Positions 10,680 through 21,235 of a stretch of DNA of 64,000 bases are shown here, piece by piece. The DNA is from Cryptomeria japonica. Lineage: Eukaryota; Streptophyta; Pinopsida; Cupressales; Cupressaceae. Numbering within the stretch: position 1 is the stretch's first letter; every line of letters begins with the position of its first letter. The notes under the pieces were generated by a model that was not told where the DNA came from, made no database searches, and worked only from the letters and a program-made list of their open reading frames with translations. The position numbers and the translations under genes were made by a program. The stretch is taken from positions 478,365,657 to 478,429,656 of the forward strand of contig NC_081412.1 of the NCBI RefSeq assembly GCF_030272615.1, in the 5' to 3' direction.

Positions 10680-11760
10680 ATGGCACAGAGAGGAAATAGG
10701 AATGGTGGAGTGTATGGGAATGCAGACCCTATTGTGATGGAAATGTTGAGAGGAATTGTAGCCCGGTTAGAAGTTGTTGAAACAACCCAGAGAAGAGGTC
10801 AATATATTGAAGATATCAGTGAAGATGAGGAAGAATAAGCACCTGCAAAATAAGAAGCAAATCCACTAGTGAACACTAGATGAGGAAATGTTCTTGAGGG
10901 TTTTGAGTACAGTGAACACCAAACCACATTTCACCCCACTAGAGTATGATGAAAAGTTGGAAGCAGATGAATTGATGGATTGGATCTCAGAGATGGAGAA
11001 ATATTTTGATTTTTAGAATACCACGGAAGAAAGAAAGGTGAAATATGCATGTACTAGGTTGAAAGGTCATGTGTCTCTTTGGTAGGAACATTTTCAGGTT
11101 GATAGACAGAGAAGAGGTAAAGAGAAGATCAAACCATGGGAGCATATGGTTGCCAAGTTGAAATCAAAGTTTATGCAAGTTGATTATCAAGTGAACCTAT
11201 TCTAGAAGTTACAAAACCTGAAGTAGAAGGAATCGAGTGTGAAGGATTATACTAAAGCATTCTATGAGTTGAATATCAGGTCTGAACATGTCGATGATGA
11301 GGTTGAACAAGTTGAAATATATTTGAATGGGTTGTGAATGTCTATACAAGATAAACTTAGTTTGGTCAAGTTGCAAAGTTTTGAGGAAGCATACCAATAT
11401 GCCCTGAAAGCATAAGAGAAGTTGAACAAAAGACATGAGCAGAAACAAAGAGGTAGAGGTGGAAGGTTTTTGAAGGAATATTTTTAGGAGGAAGAGGAAC
11501 TTGTATAGATCAGAACAAAGAAAAGGAAGTAAGCAAGGATGGTAGTTCGTACCAGAAGGATGATAGAAATTTATACCAGAGAAGAGAACCTAATGGTTAC
11601 CAGAATGAAGGTTTTGGAAAAGATGACAAAAGACTGGAAAAGAGAGTATTTAAAGGAGCTTGATTTAAGTGCGAAGGAGAAGGAAATCGTGCTTTTGAAT
11701 GTAAGAAGGCAAAAAACACTGGAAGAACAACATTGGTAGAAGAAGACTCTACCGGATTAG
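10680..11760 (+). pseudogene. gag: TE2 gag, broken
   Basis: Start ATG at 10680 (MAQRGNRNGG). The N-terminal segment is open to about 10838 with an acidic end (EDISEDEEE), then stops appear. The capsid domain can be followed from KPHFTP (about 10920) through LKGHVSLW (about 11060) to the LNKRHEQ region (11430). The zinc-knuckle segment (about 11650-11710) is frameshifted and its cysteines are not kept in a CCHC pattern. Stops are more frequent than in TE1 gag over the same domain. Confidence 0.82.
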
Positions 11761-11829
11761 ATAACAAAATAGAAGAGTGAGAACTGTTGATGATGAGGAG
11801 AGATTTGTGTCATACCGGAGATGAAGAGG

Positions 11830-14800
11830 AGCCCTTGCAGAGAAGGAATTTGTTCAAAACCATATGTAAGGTATCTGATGAGTGTTGTAAAGTAATTATT
11901 GATAGTGGTAGTTCAGACAATCTTGTTTCAGAGGAGATGGTGAATAATTTGAAGTTGGAAAGATTGAAACACCCTAAGCCTTATCAGATAGCATGGATTC
12001 AGAATGATCATAAGATATTAGTAAGTGAGCAATGTCTGGTGAAACTGAAAAATTGGGAATTATCATGATGAAGTTTTGTGTGATATTATGGCTATGGATA
12101 TTTGCCATATCATGTTGAGTGGGCCTTAACAATATGATACACAAGCAATACATGATGGGAGAAAGAACATATATACTATTGTTGCAAATGGGATGAAGCA
12201 AACCTTGTTACCCTTGGAGGATCCCCTGAAGAGTGAAGTATGTACTAATGCTAGAATTTTTTTGGTTGATGGAAGGAGATTCCTAGATGGAATGAGACAT
12301 GAGAATGCATATTTTTTCATAGTCCCTAAGAATATTGAGAAACTGAAGCATGAGGAAGAACCACTGAAGGAGATAAAGGAGTTACTGACAGAGTATGCAG
12401 ACATCATTTCAGATAATGTTCCTGATGGATTACCACCTGTGAGGAGTATCAATCATTGCATGAACCCGATTCCCAGAGCTAGTTTGCCTAACAAAGCAGC
12501 ACATTGGATGACACTGGTAGAGAATGAGGAGCTAAATAGACAAGTGCAAGAATTGTTGAAGAAAGGTTTGATCAGAGAAAGTTTGAGTCCTTGTGCACTA
12601 CCAGCCATGTTAGCACCTAAGAAAAATGGAGAATGGGGGATGTGTATTGATTCCAGAGAAATAAACAAGATCATAGTAAAGTACTAGTTTCCTTTGCCTA
12701 GGATGGATGACATAATGGATTGTTTGAGTGGAGAAAAATACTACACAAAGATAGACTTGGAGAGTGGATATCATCAGATAAGAATTGGAGAAGGAGATGA
12801 GTGGAAGACAAAATTCAAGAAAAATGAAGGATTATATGAATGGTTGGTGATGTCTTTTGGGTTGACTAATGCGTACTTTCATGAGATTAATGAATGAAGT
12901 ATTGAAGAAATTATTGGCCAAGTTTTTTATTGTATATTTGGATACATTCTGGTTTTCAGTAGAACAAAAAAGGAACATGTGTTGCATTTAAGACAAGTTT
13001 TGCAGAGAATGAGTGAAGAAAAGTTGTTGATAAACATTAAGAAGCGCAGTTTCATGAAGGAAGAGTTGGTATATTTGGGATTTGTGATATCTGTGGATGG
13101 ATTGAAGATGGACCTAGAGAAGGTAAATAAATTGTTGAATGGCCTACACCAAAAAGCATTGGAGAGGTTAGATCATTTCATGAAGTGACTAGTTTCTACC
13201 AAAAGTTTATTAGAAATTTTAGGTCAATTTGTAGCCCCATGACTATGAGAATGAGAGGAGGTAGGAAAGGATTCAAGTGGACAGTTGGAGCAAATAGGAG
13301 TTTTGAATTGTTGAAGTAGAAGGTGTTTGAGCAGCTTGTGTTAGCTTTACCAGATTTCAATAAAGTATTTCAAGTGGACTGTGATGCAAGTGGAAATGCA
13401 ATTGGTGCAGTGCTAAGTCAGGAAGGAGAGCGGTAGCCTATTTCAGTGACAAGTTGAATGATGCAAGAAGAAGATATTCAGTGTATGATCAGGAATTTTA
13501 TGCCATAGTTCAAGCCTTGAAGAAGTGGAGACATTACTTGTTGCCTAAAGAGTTTGTTTTGTATGTACTGATCATCAAGATTTGTAGTATTTGAATAGTT
13601 AGAGTAAATTGAATTAGAGACATATGAGATGGGTGGATTTCTTGTAGAGTTACACCTTTGTGTTGAAGCATAGAAGTGGGAAGTCAAACAAAGTTATTGA
13701 TGGATTAAGTAGAAGGAGGAATTTCCTGACAAAAATGAGAGTGACAGTGTTAGGATTTGAGGAGTTGAAGACCTTGTGTGATGATGACCCAGATTTTTTA
13801 GAACCTTGGAAATCATGTAGAGAACCAGTTATGGCAGATAGAAGTAAGTGGTTAGATTATTTCATTCAGGATAGGATGTTGTTTAGAGGAGTTTAGTTGT
13901 GTATACCTAAGAGTTCTATGAGGGATAATTTGATAAAGGAGAAGCATAGTGGAGGATTAGATGGACACTTTGGTGTTGACAAAATAGTGGCATTGGTGAG
14001 TGAACATTACTTTTAGCCTCAAATTCATAAGGATGTCAAGAAATTTGTGCAGAGTTGTAGAGTTTGTCAATTTGCAAAGGGTAGTAGTCAGAATGTAAGA
14101 TTTTATAAACCTTTGATAGTTCCAGAGAGACCCTGGGAGGATATAAGCATGGATTTCATACTTGGATTACCTAAGACACACAGAGGAAATTATTCTATAT
14201 TTGTGGTGGTAGATAGATTCTCGAAGATGGCTCATTTCATACCTTGTAAGAAGATGTCAAATGCAGTGCATGTAGCTGACTTGTTTTTCAAGGAGGTAGT
14301 GAGATTTCATGGATTACCTAAGAGCATAGTTTCAAACAGAGATACTAATTTTGTTGGTTATTTTTGGAGGACACTTTGGAAGAAGATGAAGATAGATTTG
14401 AAGTTCATTTTTACTTTTCACACCCAAATTGATGGACAGACAGAGGTAGTAAACTGTAATTTGGAGAATTTGTTGAGATTCTTAGTTGGAGAGAAGACCG
14501 AAATTTGGGATTTGATTCTTGCACAAGCAGAGTTTTCCTACAATAATTCAGTGAGAAGAGTACCGAAACAATAACTTTTGAGATTGTTACCAGAGAACAC
14601 CCTAGAGGTATATGAGAATTGAGAGATATCAACAATGAACACAATAGGAGTGCATAGGTAGAATAATTTGCAAACCATATGAAGGCTTTACATGTTCAAG
14701 TTAAGCATCATTTGGAGGATATGAACATCAAATATAAGGAGAAAGAAAATGAGAAGAGGACACATAAGGACTTTGAGGTTGGTGATGAAGTGATGGTATA

Positions 14801-15175
14801 TCTGAGAAAAGATAGATTTCCAGTTGGAAGCTATAACAAGTTGCAGATGAGGAAGTTCAGTTCTGAAAATGCGTATGAAGTGGAGTTACTGGATAGTTTG
14901 GGTATTTCACCAATATTCAACATTGCATATCTACATCAGTATCATGAGATAGAATCTAGTGAAAATAGTATTGAAGACTTGGAGAAGCAGATGCCTCAGA
15001 AGGAACCAGATCAAATTGAAGACATTTTGAATAGTAGGATTGGGTAGAGCACCCAAAACAACTAGTACATAGAGTATCTTGTGAAGTGGAATGACAAACC
15101 AGTTGAAGATTCATCTTGGATTTCTCAGGCAGAGATGGACTCTCTTGGTTTTCCTCTGACCCGAGAAAAGTGAGA
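11830..15175 (+). pseudogene. pol: TE2 pol: protease-RT-RNase H-integrase-chromodomain, broken
   Basis: The protease has an intact DSGSSDNLVS near 11898-11930. The RT N-terminal part is open for 164 codons (12193-12687), then palm motifs follow ([13 protein letters not shown] near 12750). Around the catalytic box (about 12936-12950) YLD runs out of frame into TFWF, a one-base deletion removing the second aspartate. RNase H spans about 13330-13700, including a well-preserved [15 protein letters not shown] stretch with catalytic-type aspartates. The integrase zinc region ends SCRVCQFAKG (about 14053) and the core is open 14047-14574 ([11 protein letters not shown]). The chromodomain (about 15015-15130) reads EDILNSRIG then YLVKWNDKPVEDSSWIS. 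Multiple stops and frameshifts remain. Confidence 0.9.
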
Positions 15176-15204
15176 GACTCACTTTTTCAACAACCCTGGA
15201 TGTT

Positions 15205-15988
15205 TGATACAAGAGAATCCTCAGTTCTTGGTAATCTTGCATCAACCAAAAATATTTCTTTTTAGTTTGTTTCTTGTTTTACAATTTAGCATTTCTTTCT
15301 ACATTCTCTTGCATTTTCTCATCAGATCTTGTGGAGATGGATTTTGATCGAGGACATGATTATATTCCTTTTCCCAAATCCGTAGAACGTTTGGATCTTT
15401 TTCCAACAAGTTATTGATTCTAGATTCTGAGACAGTTTTCTGGCTGAGAACTCCAAAACCGCTTGGTCCTATCCTGTTATTCGTGAATCTTGTGGATTCT
15501 TTCTATTTCTTTCAGAACCTCGATGCATTGTTCCAATGTTCCTTGGCATGTGGTCAATCTTCCCTTTGGTCTGCACTTCATCCTAGTGATTTTCCGAAGG
15601 ATTCTCATTGGCAGAGGCTAAGTTAGTGGTTTTACACGTTTCATCTTGTTCATCATCATTTGATTCTTCTTGGGCCAACGCAGATCCCTCTAGACTATAT
15701 AAATCAATGTAATCTAGCTTGTAGTAACCAATTTTTGGAACTGGGAAGATCTAACTTGAAATTAAGCGGTCTAATACTGACTGAGACTATAATTGAGCGT
15801 GTTTGTGTCAGGCCAGTGAGCCGAATCTTGTAGCCTACATGTTGTCGGTAGATGGTAAAGAGTTTTCATGATATAATAAATCAGTTCTACATTACCTCCA
15901 TGATCTTTTCTTTCTTTCGTTGTGTATTACTCTTGCTGCACAATCCAGATAGATCTCATTAAGGTCCCTCCTAACCATGATTGCACCA
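15205..15988 (+). repeat. TE2 3' LTR
   Basis: It starts TGATACAAGAG and ends ATTGCACCA, with a TATA box near 15697. Its start was set by alignment with the 5' LTR and by the flanking TTTAA. As in TE1, a hairpin with the pol stop (15168-15184) lies upstream instead of a clear purine tract. Confidence 0.88.
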
Positions 15989-16061
15989 TTTAAGTGACAA
16001 GATCCCCCTAAACTCATGCTTCTTGTGAAATATTTAGTGAATAGATGAGAATGAAATTAGT

Positions 16062-16191
16062 CCCAAATTCTCCCTGAGGTATTCAAAGGTCTCTTTTGAA
16101 CAAACTTCGATGGAGTCTTGGATTGTTTTTTTAATAGAGTTTTGGGATTTTCCTTCGCAAGCTCCACTTGCTCATTTTCCTCCTCTAATTC
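16062..16191 (-). pseudogene. pol: Element E pol C-terminal fragment (linker joined to RNase H end)
   Basis: On the minus strand a Glu/Lys-rich linker (about 16190-16105: ELEEENEQVELAKENPK, then QSKTPSKFVQK) resembles the copia spacer between integrase and RT. It is followed in another frame by FEYLRENLGLI (about 16095-16063), which resembles the extreme C-terminus of copia RNase H. RT and most of RNase H, well over 1 kb in an intact element, are missing between the two. The linker joins in frame to the integrase remnant at 21236 once the intervening insertion and one duplication copy are removed. Confidence 0.65.
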
Positions 16192-17519
16192 TTCTTTGTC
16201 ATGCCCAAACTTTTGGGCAAGAACACAAACAACAAAATTTTTTTTTTGAAACACTTACTTTACCTGCAACCTATGTTTATACAAGTGTGACAACTAAACA
16301 AGTTGCTCCAAACGTAATCTTTAATGATATTAACTTGGATATTCTAAGCGAGCGATGAATTAAAACTTAACTAGGAGCCTTGGGATTCGATATAACCCCT
16401 AGGCGTACAATCACGATAACTCTTGTTGTCAAGCAGAACAATTTAATATCATAAGGTCAATAATAAATTCTCACAAATGTCCTTTTCTTTACAGGTGCGA
16501 ACTATATTACTTAATCAGATCAACCTCCACTACATAGACATTAGTATAATTATTTGATTCAATAATTAGTCCTCTAAGTAAAGGTATGTATTCCCCAATA
16601 CATAAAACTTATAGCCTCTTTATTGTAACTTATTTAATCCTTATATCTTTTAATTCAATATTAACACGATTTCCATGAATTAATATTAATTACTAGAGTA
16701 AATAATTTTAAAGTGCCAAACGTCATTATAATAGTTAAATTTTTAAATGAGAAGTCACACTAGGGATAAATTCATTCTAAAGATCCAACCCATTGACTTA
16801 TTTTAACAATATATTAAACCACAACAATACCCATTCACTTAAACCGATAATATTCATTAAATACCCTTCCTATACCTTTAAGATTTCCAACAGAAGTATT
16901 TGAATAACTTAATTCAAGCTGCGGTATAATATTCCTCCGAACGTTAGGTATTAGATATTTAATATTCTGCATTTAAATTACTTCATGGTTTAAATTTATT
17001 CATTCAATCTTATAGAGTTTCCAAATATGTCTCCAAATTTAAATAAATATTGACATTTCAAAAACTCTGTAAATCCATATACCTTACACTATATTTACCT
17101 ATAATCACGGAATAATATGCTAAAAGAGAACTCCCAAAACCCCATAGGCTAATAATCATACTAGCCTTTTATTAATTCTTATTATAAAATTTACAAAGAA
17201 TTTTAATTTAAACATTTATATATAAAGGTAAATGTAATCAAGGGATAGTCGATTTAAAAGATATAAAAAAAAAATCTAAATTGCCCTTTAAAATAACACA
17301 TTAGCTAAAATACATGTGGGGATTACCCCTTTTAAGTTTGAATAAAGGGTTTTCCCCAATAATCCCCTTTTTTTTGTTTTATTATTTGATTATAATAATA
17401 CCCCCCTTTTTTTTATAACCCTAACTAAAATTGTTTACTATAACTTACCCCTCACTTCATTCCTTTCAAGGACTAACCCTAACCCGTATATGGGTTAGGG
17501 CTTCCTTTCTTAACAACTA

Positions 17520-17950
17520 TATTTTTTTTTTGTTTATGCAAGTGGGTGTGTGCAGGTGAAATGGTGCAAAGGAGGCCAATGGTGGCGAAGAGCGGCCATG
17601 ACCACAGACCGAAGGCCGAAGGGATCATCGCAGGGGAGCCGCAAAGTTCTAACCCCCGGCCGAGTGCACTGTCAACGGGGAGCCGAGTGGTTGGGCGACA
17701 GATTTGCAGGGAGTGGCCCGCTGTGGTACTCCACAAGGAGCGGCCGCCGTTTGCTGTGGCTCGCCACAGAGGTGGCTGCCGCCCACTATGGGATACCATA
17801 GTGGCATCCACCGCCGCTGTGAGTCGCCCGTAGTGGCGGGTTTTGCCCGGCCCGCTGCGGACGGCCCACAACGAGCGGTGTCCGCTCACCGTGGCACCCG
17901 TAGTGGTGGTATTTGCCCAAAACCGGCGGGGTAGGGGTTTTCTTGGCCCT
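17520..17950. other. GC-rich island inside the 5-kb insertion
   Basis: About 430 bp rich in G and C sits in otherwise very AT-rich DNA. It carries several variants of 'ccRtagtgg', including a perfect hairpin ccactatgg-gata-ccatagtgg (17783-17804). Long open frames exist on both strands and in several frames here (for example 136 codons on the minus strand). That follows from few TA-containing stops in GC-rich DNA and is not evidence of a gene. It could be a methylation or promoter-like part of a long LTR, or captured sequence. Confidence 0.6.
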
Positions 17951-18056
17951 TCCCCCGTGGGTTAGCCCAAAGCATTTTTTTTATATATTTTTTTAAATTA
18001 TTCTTTTTTTCCATTTGCTATACAAATGCACAATATATATAAATGTATATATATGT

Positions 18057-18058
<2 letters not shown>

Positions 18059-18108
<50 letters not shown>

Positions 18109-18203
18109 GGTTAAAAATTTAATCAAAATAAATAAGATTCACATGAGAATAGTTTAATGAAATATATAGTTTTCTTTTCCATATATATATATATATATAT
18201 ATA
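18059..18203. repeat. Two (AT)n microsatellites
   Basis: Uninterrupted AT runs occupy 18059-18104 (46 bp) and 18181-18203 (23 bp), inside the 5-kb insertion. Confidence 0.95.
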
Positions 18204-21200
18204 ACAACATCTTAAGCAACCTATATTTCTTTACAATTTTATAAACCATGCAGAAACTGATTTAAGAAAAAAACGACAGCATGTAATAGAGGCAATGTTC
18301 ATTTTCTATTAGGTTAATATTTAGGTTTTAAATTATGTCTTTATCATGTATGTATTATAAATCATAAACTAAATATTTCCTTAGCACCTTTAAACCTAGC
18401 ATAGTGGGATTTACCATATTGTTTCAATGTTTAAAGCATTCTGCATTTTTTTTTTTCTTTTTAAAAAAAATAAATAAATACTAACAACAAGCTCAAATGT
18501 ATTTCTTTCTTTTACTAAGCCTAGATGTTAACTTTAGAAGTAGGCTATTAACTTTAAATTTACTTTCTGCAGTAATAATAGAGGAAATGACAAAATTAAT
18601 TAAACTACAACAGCATTAATAAAACTAACATATCATTTAAAAACCCCTTTTTTTGTGTGTTAAGTTTAAATACAATATAATGTTCATATTAAGGGAATGT
18701 AACCATGTATGCATTTTGGAACTAAACCAATATGACTAAGAGGTCATTCTCAACTCATTATTTCACATGTTATTGCTAATTTAATTATCTACATTATTTT
18801 CATTATGCATAGTAGAAAGGTTAGACCCCTTTTTTTTTCATTAATAAGGATACAACAAATATTATAGGAACCTAATCCATAAATAACACCCCTTTTTTTT
18901 TGCAAAAATAACTTAATAGGAAATACATTTCTTTTAAAAGCATATAGAATACAAAGTAGTCAATATTACAAAAGGGTGGGATACCCAACTAAAATAAATA
19001 CACTTCTTTCTTTTTTTGAAATAAATACAACATAACACTCTTTCTCTTTCTTTTTTCTTACTATAAATAAATACATTCTTTTTGAACTTTTTCTGCAACA
19101 TAGGACAGCAACTCATCCCTTTTCTTTTCTTTTCCATCCCAAGCAATCCTGCAATAAAAACACCACTTTGACCATGGAGAGCTCACCTCCCAGCCTAGGC
19201 TTACTAGAAGCCACCCCCGAGCTTGGAGAACCAAGCACTAGACGGGTTACAAACAAGCAAACAACACAACAAATAAGGCAACACTCCACATACATCTTCC
19301 CATCCCAAGCTACACTTTCACCACATTTTGTGATGATCTTTCCACGGGTGGAAGTGGACCAAGTACCATTGGGGAGATTGCAAGCTTAATACAACTCAAG
19401 CCACCTCATGGCAATACAAAATACAAAAAAAATTCCCTTCCACACCTTATGCCCCCCCAAAGGCATCAAAGCCATATTTCCTCCCCTTATGACCCCCAAA
19501 TGCATACACAAGGCTATGCAGCAAGGGTCACAAAGGACACCCTTGAGAATCACTCTCCATAAGGAGAGCCTCTCACCCAAGGCTGTCATGCTTCTTCCAC
19601 CCCAAGACCATCCTACTCTCCCAAGAGTAGGAGGTCTTGGACACTCCCAAAACAAGAACACATAAACAAAGAACATGGGAATGAAAACTCACATTTTTCT
19701 CCTACAACAAATTACATATACACCTCTTTTCATGCAAGCATTTCTTTCTTTCAAAAACAACATAAACAACATAAACAAAAGGAAGTAAAACCAACCTTAA
19801 TCTGCCAATAGGTATGTTAGACTTAGTTGGGGATGAGCTTCCCAAAATCCACACAAACTTTCCACCAACCCTTCACCAAAATTCTATCCTACAACTAAAT
19901 TTCAAAAATTGCATAATCTCCAACAATGGAGAGTGGGTGATTACTCACTAAGTCCATAATCCTTGCCTAAGAAGGCCTCTCACACACTTCCCAACCCCTT
20001 GGGTGAGGTGAGAGTTCCCATTGGTTGCTCTTCCCAACCTCTTACACATTACTAAAACTGGAAAGGGAAAAGGTGAGAGAGAATGGGGAAGAGAGTTTGA
20101 CATCAAAAGGGAAGGTTGTCTATCCTAGGAGGGACCTTCTAAGTTGAATTTTCACTCACCTTGGGAAAACCACTTTTTGAGGTGACTAAACAGTCACATG
20201 GGAGGAGTCACATGTTTCAAAATACCCCTAACCCATAGGTATACCCTTTGGACCTTTGGAAAAGTCCTAAAACTGACCCTAGGAGTCCATTTGACCCCTT
20301 AGAAACCCAACTGAAGTTAACCTACGGGTCAAACCTGAGTTGACCACTCCCAAGACTCCCTACCCAAGGCAAATTTGGGACCACACTCATAAGTTTGAAT
20401 GGCTTTGGTAGAAACAAAACTCCCTCCAAGAGACCAGTCAAAATCAATGACACTAATCAGCACGTGTCAAGTGACACAATAAAATACAATATAAAAATCA
20501 CACATGGAATTTGTCTCTTGTATGTTTACACAATAAATAAAATCAATTTAACACACATGCATAATTTACTTTCACAAATAAAATACAATACAAATGGGGT
20601 GTTGTCTCTCCAAATAGACAACCCCTGGCTTACAAACGTACATAGGTCTAGGTTTGGTTCTCCATATTTATTCCATGGTCACATGGATAATTTTCCTGCG
20701 CATCTCAATTAACACATTAGTAATCCCAAGTAATCACAATTATACATAATCAGATACATAGATTTCATTGAACATCAAACACTCATACATTTGACAATAA
20801 TAATTCAATATCTCATTCATTCAAATTCGATTCCACATAAGCAATTATCGTAATTCTCAAAATTGAACCATTCATAAAATAAGCATCATTTTTCTATCAT
20901 CAAAATGAAGTCCTGCAATTCCAATAATGACATTCACCATTTCAAAGTAATTCTATTCTAGCAACATATAAAGTTTCATAATCAGCAAGCATAAAATAAA
21001 GCATCAACATTTGTCAATGTGATCCAAATCATGGAATCATATAGGTTTTCAAATTCATAACACATCAAAATGTACACTACAAGGTGAAATGATTCTATAA
21101 CTTGGTTCAATTATTTTTCTCACCAGTCTATCTATCTAACATAGCCCATCCTATTGAATTACAACATTTATTAATAGGATCAACCATGGTCACTATGTTA

Positions 21201-21235
21201 ATCAAAGCTTGATTGGGGAGGGGCCTTACATTCTT

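Larger units (their letters stand above)
9786..15988 (+). mobile_element. TE2: second chromovirus of the TE1 family, nested in element E
   Basis: Same layout and family as TE1: 5' LTR 9786-10569, primer site 10572, gag, pol with chromodomain, 3' LTR 15205-15988. The flanking 5-mers are GTTAA (9781-9785) and TTTAA (15989-15993), a target duplication with one later change. It inserted in the 3' untranslated region of element E, between the pol end and the polypurine tracts. TE1 and TE2 remain easily alignable throughout. Numerous stops and frameshifts make it inert. Confidence 0.92.
16197..21230 (-). mobile_element. 5.03-kb non-coding LTR-type insertion with perfect 5-bp TSD
   Basis: The minus-strand ends are TGTAAGGCCCC (21230) and GGGCATGACA (16197), a TG...CA pair typical of some gypsy LTRs. 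The flanking 5-mers are both TTCTT (16192-16196 and 21231-21235). Removing the insert joins element E's integrase end to its linker in frame. I found no internal repeat of the termini, no primer site and no retroelement domain. It may therefore be one unusually long solo LTR, or a LARD-type element whose internal LTR boundaries I could not see. It contains a GC-rich island (17520-17950), AT dinucleotide runs (18059-18104, 18181-18203) and many poly-T tracts. Open frames near 19168-19676 and 20395-20712 have no recognisable motif and I do not call them genes. Confidence 0.75.

Noticed and set aside
17479-17889. 136-codon minus-strand open frame, with other long overlapping frames on both strands
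   Set aside because: All lie in a GC-rich island where stops are rare by composition. No motif, no consistent frame preference, and the island is inside a transposable element.
19168-19676. Open frames of 70-96 codons on both strands, with protein-like N-termini
   Set aside because: No recognisable domain, overlapping frames on opposite strands, and position inside the 5-kb insertion. Not supported as genes.
20395-20712. 105-codon plus-strand open frame
   Set aside because: No motif and low-complexity AT-rich composition within the same non-coding insertion.
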